64,000 nucleotides of DNA from Micromonospora sp045209745 (GTDB lineage Bacteria > Actinomycetota > Actinomycetes > Mycobacteriales > Micromonosporaceae): positions 6,758,001 to 6,822,000 of the forward strand of contig NZ_CP109273.1 of NCBI RefSeq assembly GCF_045209745.1, in the 5' to 3' direction. Below, in pieces: positions 25,007 through 33,058 of this stretch. Positions within the stretch are counted from its first letter, which is position 1. Each line of letters starts with the position of its first letter. The notes under the pieces were generated by a model. It was not told where the DNA came from and did no database searches. It saw nothing but the letters and a program-made list of their open reading frames with translations. The position numbers were made by a program, and so were the translations under genes.

Positions 25007-26188
25007 ATGACGACCGACCTCGCAGTAGGGCTGGCCCGGGAGGGCGAGGGGCCCCAGCGGGCAACCCTGCTGGAGCTGTTTCTCGATCTGGTCTTCGTCG
25101 CCGCGCTCGCCCTGGCGTCACGAACCTTGGCCCAGCGCCTCGACTGGGTCGGGGCCTTCCAGACCGTGGTGCTGCTGTTGGCGATCTGGTGGGTCTGGTC
25201 CGTCACCGCGCTGGTAACCGACCTCTACCACGCGCAGCGGCCCCCCATCTTCGTCATGACGCTCTGGGTCATGCTCGGAACCATCCTGATGGCTGGCACG
25301 CTGCCCGACGCCTTCGCCGACCACGCCCTGGTCTTCGCGGGCGCATACGTGGCGATCAACCTGGGACGTGGCATCTTCCTCGTCGCCACGTTGCACAACC
25401 GCGCGGCGCACCTGCACCCCAGCCGATTCGTCTTCTGGTTCCTCGTGTCCGCCGTACCGTGGCTCGCCGGCGGCCTCGCGACAGGTCCGGCGCGGGGCCT
25501 GCTGTGGACCACGGCGCTCGCCATCGACTACGGGTCGGCCTGGCTCCGCTACCCCACGCCCCGGCTCGGTCGGATACCCACATCCCAGTACACGGTGGCA
25601 GCCGACCACCTGGCGGAGCGCTACCAGCAATTCTTCACCCTCGCCCTCGGCGATCTCATCCTCCTCACCACCCTGGCCTACGCCGACACCGACGCGACAA
25701 TCAGCCACACAGCGGCGCTCCTGCTGGCCTTCGCCGTCACCGTGCTGCTGTGGCAGATCTACGTCCACCGCGCCGGGGCCCTGCTGAAGGCCACCATCGA
25801 ATCCTCCCAAGATCCCGGCGGATTCGTGCGGTCCGCACCCAACACCCACCTGCTCATGGTGGCCGGCGTCGTCGCCGCCTCCGCCGGCTTCGAAGTCGCC
25901 ATCGCCCACCCCACCGGCCACACCACACCCTGGCTGGCCGGCATCATCCTCGGCGGCCCCGCATTGTTCCTGGCCGGACGAGCCCGCTTCGAGTACGAGG
26001 TGTTCAGCCGCGTGTCACCGTCCCGGCTGGTCGCGCTGCTCATGCTGATCGTCGCCGGCCCCGCTCTGGTGCTCGCACCCGCACTGGTGGCCGCCCTCAC
26101 CGCCACCCTCGTCCTGGCAGGGGTCGCCATCGCGGACATCGTCCGGGCCCGCGGGAACCCACCCGAGCAACCAAGCCCCTCCATGTAG
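25007..26188 (+). CDS. ltrA: Low-temperature-requirement A (LtrA) family membrane protein
   Basis: A 393-residue protein with about ten membrane segments and the LtrA opening RATLLELFLDLVFVAALALA, followed by the conserved WWVWSVTALVTDLY and the late HLAERYQQFFTLALGDLIL motif. LtrA proteins are named from a Listeria cold-growth gene; their activity is unknown. GACGGGAACCTG precedes ATG 25007. It stands alone after the two-component system, with an AT-rich 135-bp gap before it. Confidence 0.85.
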   Translation: MTTDLAVGLAREGEGPQRATLLELFLDLVFVAALALASRTLAQRLDWVGAFQTVVLLLAIWWVWSVTALVTDLYHAQRPPIFVMTLWVMLGTILMAGTLPDAFADHALVFAGAYVAINLGRGIFLVATLHNRAAHLHPSRFVFWFLVSAVPWLAGGLATGPARGLLWTTALAIDYGSAWLRYPTPRLGRIPTSQYTVAADHLAERYQQFFTLALGDLILLTTLAYADTDATISHTAALLLAFAVTVLLWQIYVHRAGALLKATIESSQDPGGFVRSAPNTHLLMVAGVVAASAGFEVAIAHPTGHTTPWLAGIILGGPALFLAGRARFEYEVFSRVSPSRLVALLMLIVAGPALVLAPALVAALTATLVLAGVAIADIVRARGNPPEQPSPSM

Positions 26189-26718
26189 CTGCAGGCGCGG
26201 AACCACTCAAACAACTAGCCCCATCAGAAGGTAGATCCCCCGCTGATCTTCGGCACGCGAGCACAGCATCTATCCACTGCGACCGATGCGCGAAAGGGCG
26301 GCTACCTCGGGGAAGCCGGTTTTCTTCCGCGCTCACCCGTCGGGGAGTGCGGTGCCGCCCGGCCACTCCGGGTCGCACACGGTAGTCGACGCCGGCGCCG
26401 AAGAAGTTCCCGCCAACCGATGAACGCCGCGGGCTAACCATCCCGCAGGCGCCTCAGTCGGAGGCCGGTGCGTCGACAGTGATACCGACGGCCCTTTCAT
26501 CCTACCTTTGCTGCGGCTTTTGTCGGGATTGAGGGAATTCCAGGCTTCGGCACAAGATAGATGAGTCCAAATCCTTGACTCAGTGCCCGTGTTGCCGGTT
26601 AATCACATCTACGTGTCGGCCGTGTTCACCCGGGCCGTCGAATCGATTCGACTACCGCCGGCAGCGAAGCCTTGACCCGGAGTCGTAAGGCTGTCGGGTG
26701 AGTCACAGGAGGTTACCC
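26189..26718. other. 530-bp non-coding region before the glycosidase locus
   Basis: No convincing gene. The second half is AT-richer than the surroundings (around 26490-26650), as expected for promoter DNA, and ends with the 16-bp palindrome at 26637-26652 and the AGGAGG ribosome-binding site of the GH2 gene. Confidence 0.5.
26637..26652 (+). promoter_or_regulatory. LacI-type operator GTCGAATCGATTCGAC
   Basis: A perfect 16-bp palindrome with central CG-containing symmetry, 67 bp upstream of the GH2 start. LacI/GalR-family sites have this form. Its 12-bp core CGAATCGATTCG recurs upstream of the next glycosidase gene (29570-29581). No LacI regulator is encoded in the window. Confidence 0.65.
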
Positions 26719-29418
26719 GTGCATCGTACGAACGTCCACTGGGGTGGCCGATTGTCGGCGTCGGCCAGAGGGCTGGCCGCGACCGTGGCGCTCGGCCTGA
26801 CCCTGACGCTGGGCGGCCTGACCCTGGCGACCCCCGGGTCGGCCCTGGCCGCGCCGGTCACGACGCAGAGCGTCGCGGCCGCTGGACTTGACGGTGTGGC
26901 GGCCGGTAACGCCGCGATCACCTCGGTCGATCTGAGCGGGACGTGGAGCTTCACGCCCTCGGGTCGGGGGACGACCTCGATCACGGTGCCCGGTGGCGGC
27001 TGGTACAAACAGGGCTTCACCGACGTGAACGAGGCGGTGTACTCGCGCAGCATCACCGTGCCGGACTCGGGGCAGCCGCAGTCGACCTGGATCGAGTTCG
27101 GCGCCGTCAACCACCAGGCGACACTCTCCGTCGACGGCCGGGTGGTGGCGACCCAGACGACGGCGTTCACCCCGTCGAACTTCGACATCAGTGGCTACGC
27201 CGCGCCGGGCACCACCCACACGATCAGCGTGCAGGTGAAGGGCCGCGGTGCGTTGAAGTCGTCCGGCGGCAAGTACCTGGTCCCCGTGGCGGCCGACTGG
27301 TCCGAGGCGATACCGCAGGGCATCTACCGGTCCGCGTCCCTGCGGGTGTACCCGGCGGTGTATGTCAGCGACGCGTTCGTCCGCACCTCGGTGGCGAACC
27401 GCACCCTCAGCTACGACGTGTCGGTGACCAACTCCTCGGCCGCGACCAGAACGGTCACCCTGAGCGGGTCGATCACCTCCGACGGCGCGGGCTCTTTCAG
27501 CTACCCGCAGCTGCCGCAGCGGACCGTGACGGTGCCGGCCCGTTCGACGGCGAAGGTCACGGTGGGCCCCGTGGCGTGGGACCTCGGCACCACCTCGTAC
27601 TGGTGGCCCAATGTGCCGTACCGGTCCGGATACCGGGCCCAACTGCACCGCCTGGCGATCCACGCCACCGTTGACGACGGCCGCACCAGTGACGCCACGT
27701 ACCGCTTCGGGTTCCGGGAGAGCACGCAGAACGGCGAGTACTACTACCTCAACGGCGTGCGGGTGAACTTCCGTGGCGACAGCCTGCAGGGCGCCGACTA
27801 CGACCGGGTCAACTACGGCGGGAAGGGCGACGCGTACGACACCCTGCCCGGCTTCCTGCCGCCGTCGTCTGGCAACGGCGGCTGGCCCGAGGCGGTGAAC
27901 AACTACCAGCGTCTCAACTACAACGTGGTACGCATGCACATGGAACCGGCCAGCCCGTACATGCTCGACGTGGCCGACGAGATGGGCCTGATGGTCATCG
28001 ACGAGACGGCCATCCGCAGCGGTGCCCAGGACTTCGTGTCCGGACGCGACAACATGGTGGCCCACGCTCGTGCGCTGACCCTGCGCGACCGCAACCATCC
28101 GGCGATCATCCGCTGGAGCCAGATCAACGAGCCCAGCTTCAACAACAACGACTCGCAGCAGTTCCAACAGGACCTGTACGCGGCGATGAACGGCAACGAC
28201 GGCACCCGGCCGATCAGCATCGACGCCGCCCCAGGCGCGGACTCGGCCAGCCGGTACCCGGCCATGAACTACTCCAACTTCGCCATCTTCGCGCACTACC
28301 TGGACGGCGTCGGCCGGTACGGCGAGGCCCTGAATCGCAATTCCGGGCGCCCGGACGGTGAAGGCGAGTACATCTGGCCTGCCTGCAGCACCAAGCAGGG
28401 CTTCACGTGGTTCGCCACCGCAACTGCCGCCAAGCGCGGCAAGGACGCCAGCGACCTGCGCCCGTACACGCTGCTGTCCGCCTGGGCCAGCGTGGTGCCG
28501 GGCGTGCGAACCACCGACTTCACCACGGAGGAGGGCACTCGCCCGGTCTACGGCGCGGACAACCTGACCGACCCGTGGAGCAACGCACAGATCCAGCGCG
28601 TGCAGACGGCGTTCAACCCGGTGGCCGCGGTCGACCTCCCCTACTGGTCCGCCTCCGGCGCCTCGGACTCGAACGGCAGCTTCCCGCTGCCGCAGGCGGT
28701 ACCCAGCTACGCCCGGAACGCCACGGTGACCCGCAACATCACCGTGTTCAACGACGACCTCACCAACACCTCGGTGAACTTCGCCTGGGCCGCCCGGCTC
28801 GACAGCCCGACCGGCGCGGTCGTCGCGTCCGGCAGCAACAGCCTGACCATCCCACTCGGCTCGCGGGTCACCCAGCCGGTGTCCTTCACCACCCCCGCCA
28901 CCGGAAGCCGCGTCTACCTGCAGCTGTCGACCGCCAAGTCCGGCAGCACCCTCTTCACCGACTCGGCCGAATACCTGAACCTCGGCGGAAGCGGCGGAAC
29001 CGGGCCCACGCCCGGCACCTACCGCATCGTCAACCGCAACAGCGGAAAGCCCCTCGCCATCGCCGGCAACTCCACCGCCGACGGCGCCAAGACGGTCCAG
29101 CAGAGCGGCACCCCCACCTGGACGATCAGCGCTAATCAGGACGCCTACACCCTGCGCTACACCGCCTCTGGAAAGGTGCTCGACGTCAACGGCGGCAGCA
29201 CCACGGCGGGCCTGCAACTGCAGCAGTGGTCGGCGAATGGCGGTGCCAACCAGTCGTGGTACCTGCGGCCCACCGGTGACGGCTACTACACCATCGTCAG
29301 CCAGGCCAGCGGACTGGTGGCCGACGTCTACGCCGCAGCGACCAGTGACGGGGCGCAGGTCGTGCAGTGGACCGCCAACAGCGGGACCAACCAGCAGTGG
29401 CAGTTCGTGCCCGCCTGA
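26719..29418 (+). CDS. Secreted GH2-family glycosidase with C-terminal RICIN domain
   Basis: About 899 residues. A Sec signal peptide (LAATVALGLTLTLGGLTLAT, APGSALAA-type cleavage) is followed by a GH2 sugar-binding jelly roll (60-200), an Ig-like domain, and a TIM barrel. The acid/base Glu lies in NHPAIIRWSQINEPS near residue 468, the GH2 'NHPS-W-NE' signature; a candidate nucleophile is in EGEYIWP near 556. Residues about 765-899 form a RICIN/CBM13 trefoil with QW repeats (LQLQQWSANG; AQVVQWTANS). GTG 26719 is chosen because AGGAGG lies 6 bp upstream; the longer GTG 26698 frame lacks one. Substrate unknown, probably beta-galactoside or beta-mannoside. Confidence 0.82.
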   Translation: MHRTNVHWGGRLSASARGLAATVALGLTLTLGGLTLATPGSALAAPVTTQSVAAAGLDGVAAGNAAITSVDLSGTWSFTPSGRGTTSITVPGGGWYKQGFTDVNEAVYSRSITVPDSGQPQSTWIEFGAVNHQATLSVDGRVVATQTTAFTPSNFDISGYAAPGTTHTISVQVKGRGALKSSGGKYLVPVAADWSEAIPQGIYRSASLRVYPAVYVSDAFVRTSVANRTLSYDVSVTNSSAATRTVTLSGSITSDGAGSFSYPQLPQRTVTVPARSTAKVTVGPVAWDLGTTSYWWPNVPYRSGYRAQLHRLAIHATVDDGRTSDATYRFGFRESTQNGEYYYLNGVRVNFRGDSLQGADYDRVNYGGKGDAYDTLPGFLPPSSGNGGWPEAVNNYQRLNYNVVRMHMEPASPYMLDVADEMGLMVIDETAIRSGAQDFVSGRDNMVAHARALTLRDRNHPAIIRWSQINEPSFNNNDSQQFQQDLYAAMNGNDGTRPISIDAAPGADSASRYPAMNYSNFAIFAHYLDGVGRYGEALNRNSGRPDGEGEYIWPACSTKQGFTWFATATAAKRGKDASDLRPYTLLSAWASVVPGVRTTDFTTEEGTRPVYGADNLTDPWSNAQIQRVQTAFNPVAAVDLPYWSASGASDSNGSFPLPQAVPSYARNATVTRNITVFNDDLTNTSVNFAWAARLDSPTGAVVASGSNSLTIPLGSRVTQPVSFTTPATGSRVYLQLSTAKSGSTLFTDSAEYLNLGGSGGTGPTPGTYRIVNRNSGKPLAIAGNSTADGAKTVQQSGTPTWTISANQDAYTLRYTASGKVLDVNGGSTTAGLQLQQWSANGGANQSWYLRPTGDGYYTIVSQASGLVADVYAAATSDGAQVVQWTANSGTNQQWQFVPA

Positions 29419-29543
29419 CTAACGCCAGAGGTGGTTGACGAGTCCGACCGCCGGTGACCAGCTGACCGATCGTTGTGAGGTCTGCTCGGGCGTGGGGTTC
29501 CCGTGCCCGAGTAGACCACGATCCAATCTTGGCAAAATTGACG

Positions 29544-29581
29544 AACATCGATGTTACTCATATTCTTGCCGAATCGATTCG
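29544..29581 (+). promoter_or_regulatory. Two palindromes upstream of the GH95-like gene
   Basis: AACATCGATGTT (29544-29555) and CGAATCGATTCG (29570-29581) are perfect 12-bp palindromes 14 bp apart, both centred on ATCGAT. The second equals the core of the operator at 26637-26652. They lie about 100 bp before the start codon, suiting repression by a LacI-type regulator. Confidence 0.6.
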
Positions 29582-29680
29582 AGAATGCAGAACCGTTGTC
29601 CGCAGCCCAGACCCGACGGGCTGCGGGTGCCGGACGAGATGACGCACAACCTTCAGCCTCGGTGTCGAGAGGAACTCCTG

Positions 29681-32566
29681 ATGACGGACCTGCCCGTGAG
29701 CCGTAGGCGCCTGCTCGCCACCGCCGCTTTGACCACCGGCTCGGCGGCCCTGATCCCGGCCGTGGGCGCCGGACGGGCCGCCGCCGCTGCGCCTCAGGTC
29801 ACCCTGCCCGAGCGCGGGATCTACGACGCGACCGCGGCGACAACCTGGACGGACGGGTTCCTCACCGGCAACGGCGAGTACGGCGCGGTCCTGTACGGAA
29901 CGCCGACCCTCGAGAAGGTGATCTTCAATCACCACCGCTTCGTGATGCCCAACGGGAGCCGGGGCGTAACCCCGCCAGTAATCTCCGGGCGGCTGGCCGG
30001 CGTACGAGACAAGGCGCTGGCCGGGAACTACGCCGGAGCCAACACGGACTTCGCGGCCGGCTGGAGCCTGCGCTGGACCCAGACCTACCACCCCGGCTTC
30101 GAGTTGCAGATCAGCACTCCCGGCATGACCACGGCCAACGGATACGCCCGCATCACCGACTTCCGGACCGGGGAGGTCACCTCCACCTGGACCGACAGCA
30201 ACGGCACCTGGACTCGCCGCGCCTTCGCCTCCCGAGCCGACAACGTCGTCGTACACGAACTGACCCCGGCATCCGGCCGATCGATCGACGCGACGCTGGG
30301 CGTCAACACATCCCTCGCGGGCGTCCCCAGCTCGGTCCGTTTCACCACCCAGGCCGGCGTCATTGACGGCTCCGGCTACCTGAACCTGCGAGGCACCTAC
30401 CCGTCCGGGCAGGGCGCGTTCGGCTTCGAGGGCGTCACCCGGGTCGTCGCCACCGGTGGCACGGTAGCCGCGAACGGGTCGAGCATCGTCGTCACCGCGG
30501 CAACCAGGCTCCTCCTGCTGACCAAACTCGACCGTTACGAGTCACCCACGGCCTGGGACAGCAAGCCGTTGCACGCGGCGCTGGCCGCAGTGCGCGCCGA
30601 CTATGCCGAGTTGCGGACCCGGCACGTCACCCTGCACTCGGCGATGTACGACCGCTCCCGCCTGGACCTGAACGTCTCCGCCGCCGACCGGCAACTGTCG
30701 ACCACCGAGCTGATCGCCCGGCAGAACGCCAACCGCAACACCATCGATGTGGCCCTGCTGGAACGCCTCTACGACAGCGGCCGTTACCTGTTCATCAGCT
30801 CCAGCGGCGTACTGCCGCCGCGGTTGACCGGAATCTGGGCCGGCACCTGGAATGGCGCCTGGGCCGACGATTTCACCACCGATGCCAACATCAACCTGCA
30901 GGTCGCCGGCGGCAACATTCTCGACCTCACCGATGCCATGCAGGGCTACTTCAACCTGATCCTCGGCCAGCTCGCTCACTGGCGCACCAACGCTCGCAAC
31001 CTGTACGGCGCCCGCGGCTTCCTGGCCCCATCACGAACCGACGGCGAGTACGGGTACATGCTGCACTTCGACCCCGGCTTCCCCGGCCAGTGCTGGACCG
31101 GTGGCGCGGACTGGTTGCTCTACCCGCTGCTGGAGTATTACCAGGTCACCGGGGACCGGACGTTCCTGGCTGAGAAGCTGGGACCGGCGCTGATGGAGCT
31201 AGCGCTGTTCTACGAGGACTTCCTGACCCGCACCGACTCGGCCGGCCGTGTGGTGTTCGTGCCGTCGTTCTCGATGGAGAACTCGCCGGCCAGCACGAAC
31301 GTCCTGCTGGCGATCAACGCCACCGGCGACATCCAGGCCGGCAGACACGCCCTGCGGGCGGCCGTCGAGGCCGCCAACGCGCTCGGTGTCGAACAGGGCG
31401 CCGGCCAAGGTGTCGCACGCTGGACGGCCCTGCTGGCGAAGCTCCCGCCCTACACGGTCAACGGCAGCGGCGCCCTCGCCGAATGGTCCTGGCCGGGACT
31501 CACGGATCGCTACAACCATCGGCACGTCCATCACCTGTACGGCGCGTGGCCCCTGCACGAGATCAATCCCGAGGAGGCGCCCGGTCTGGTCACCGCCGCG
31601 CTCAGGGCCCTGGCGCTGCGCGGTGACGAGAACACCTCCGCGCACGGCAGCCTGCATCGAGCCCTCGCCTCCGCTCGACTCAAGGACGGCGCCGGCGTCT
31701 ACAGCAACCTCCGGAAGATCATCGGCAACAACATGATCTTCCGGTCGCTGATGACAGCACACAACCCGAATCTGGAGACCTACAACGCCGATGCGGCCAA
31801 CACGCTGCCGGCCGTGCTCAGCGAAGCGCTTGTATACACCAGGCCCGGCGTCATCGAGCTGCTGCCCGCCGTGCCCGGCCAGCTCGCCAGGGGCACCATC
31901 ACCGGGGTCCGCGGACGCAATCAGGTCCGCATTCACAGCCTCTCCTGGGATCTTCCTGGTCGCTCAGTAACCGTGGCACTCACCTCGACGATCACCCAGG
32001 CGATCACCCTCCTCAGCCGGCGCGGGATGGCATCCATCACCACTTCCGCGACGGTCACCCCCTCGCCGCTCGGCCCGCATGCCCGGGTGATCTCGTTGAC
32101 GGCCGGGCAACAGATACAGGTTGTCGTAGGCCTGCCGGCCGCCGGCGGCGTCGTTCGACTGGTCAACCGGCGCAGCGCAAAGGTGCTGGACGTCAACGGC
32201 GGCTCCACCACGGATGGGGCAGCTGTCATCCAGTGGCCGTGGACTGGCGCGGCCAACCAGCAGTGGCGGCTGCTGCCCAACAGCGATGGCTCATTCCGGC
32301 TGTCCGGTGTCAAAAGCGGGAAAGTCCTGGACAGTCCAGGTGGCTCGGGCCAGGGCGCGGCACTCGTTCAATGGGCCGACAACGGCGGACGTAACCAGTG
32401 GTGGAATCTCGTTCCGGCGACGACCAGCGGATACTACCGGTTCGTCAACGTGAGCAATGGCTGGTGTGTCGGGGTCGAAGGCGGCTCCACCGCAGACGGC
32501 GCCAGGGCGGTCCAGCAACCGGTCAGCGGCGAGATCAGCCAGGAATGGCAGATCCTTGATGCCTGA
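29681..32566 (+). CDS. Secreted GH95-like glycosidase (divergent) with RICIN domain
   Basis: About 961 residues. A twin-arginine signal (SRRRLLATAALTTGSAALIP) precedes a GH95-type N-terminal domain (GFLTGNGEYGAVLYGTP), the (alpha/alpha)6 barrel and a C-terminal beta domain. Compared with the GH95 paralogue at 33059, the key places are present but altered: ANINLQVAGG for NLPMNYWP, FSMENSP for NSPE, and YNADAANT for IDGNFGAT. A RICIN trefoil ends the protein (VIQWPWTG; LVQWADNG). ATG 29681 has AGAGGA upstream. It is probably an alpha-L-fucosidase or galactosidase relative; specificity is unsure because the N-x-N motif is changed. Confidence 0.72.
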   Translation: MTDLPVSRRRLLATAALTTGSAALIPAVGAGRAAAAAPQVTLPERGIYDATAATTWTDGFLTGNGEYGAVLYGTPTLEKVIFNHHRFVMPNGSRGVTPPVISGRLAGVRDKALAGNYAGANTDFAAGWSLRWTQTYHPGFELQISTPGMTTANGYARITDFRTGEVTSTWTDSNGTWTRRAFASRADNVVVHELTPASGRSIDATLGVNTSLAGVPSSVRFTTQAGVIDGSGYLNLRGTYPSGQGAFGFEGVTRVVATGGTVAANGSSIVVTAATRLLLLTKLDRYESPTAWDSKPLHAALAAVRADYAELRTRHVTLHSAMYDRSRLDLNVSAADRQLSTTELIARQNANRNTIDVALLERLYDSGRYLFISSSGVLPPRLTGIWAGTWNGAWADDFTTDANINLQVAGGNILDLTDAMQGYFNLILGQLAHWRTNARNLYGARGFLAPSRTDGEYGYMLHFDPGFPGQCWTGGADWLLYPLLEYYQVTGDRTFLAEKLGPALMELALFYEDFLTRTDSAGRVVFVPSFSMENSPASTNVLLAINATGDIQAGRHALRAAVEAANALGVEQGAGQGVARWTALLAKLPPYTVNGSGALAEWSWPGLTDRYNHRHVHHLYGAWPLHEINPEEAPGLVTAALRALALRGDENTSAHGSLHRALASARLKDGAGVYSNLRKIIGNNMIFRSLMTAHNPNLETYNADAANTLPAVLSEALVYTRPGVIELLPAVPGQLARGTITGVRGRNQVRIHSLSWDLPGRSVTVALTSTITQAITLLSRRGMASITTSATVTPSPLGPHARVISLTAGQQIQVVVGLPAAGGVVRLVNRRSAKVLDVNGGSTTDGAAVIQWPWTGAANQQWRLLPNSDGSFRLSGVKSGKVLDSPGGSGQGAALVQWADNGGRNQWWNLVPATTSGYYRFVNVSNGWCVGVEGGSTADGARAVQQPVSGEISQEWQILDA

Positions 32567-33058
32567 GGCGGGAGGTCAGAGGCACTGGTCGCAGCGGCTC
32601 CGGGCGATGGGCCGCCAGCACCTGTGCCACGTCAAGCGCCGCCACGCCGGGTGGGTCTCGGCCACCGGCGTGCGTGGTGCCGGGTACGGCGGCAGCGTCG
32701 GGTTGGCCGTGGGGACCGGCCCGGCCCAGAGGGTACGTCTGACCTTTAGGGGACTACCCGTCAGTCGATCGCCTCATGCGCGCCGACTCCGCAGGGCGAT
32801 GGCGCGAACGGTGTGGGCTGGGTTTACGAGCCCTGGACGGTCGGGACAACAGCATCGCGTGCGGTCCCGTGGTTACGCATTGACCACCTTTTATCTCAGT
32901 TGTTAACATGTGACGTCTGATGAGTGTTGGACCGCCGGACACCCTCGAAGGACTCAGGCGACGTCCTCGTCAACGTTCCGCTTCTTCCGCCCTGCGATCG
33001 TCACCACCCGGGCGGCTGGGGTCGCCGCTGCTTCGCTCGGCTGCACGAAGGAGACAAG
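32567..33058. other. Gap of about 490 bp without a recognised gene
   Basis: No supported gene. An AT-rich stretch around 32880-32930 includes the palindrome TGTTAACA (32901-32908), a plausible promoter/operator for the GH95 gene. The CGAATCGATTCG operator of the two upstream glycosidases is not present here. Confidence 0.45.

Noticed and set aside
26713..29217. An 834-residue open frame on the minus strand opposite the GH2 gene
   Set aside because: It is the antisense shadow of a well-supported enzyme in GC-rich DNA; its composition (Gly/Arg/Val/His) is typical of such shadows and no domain is visible.
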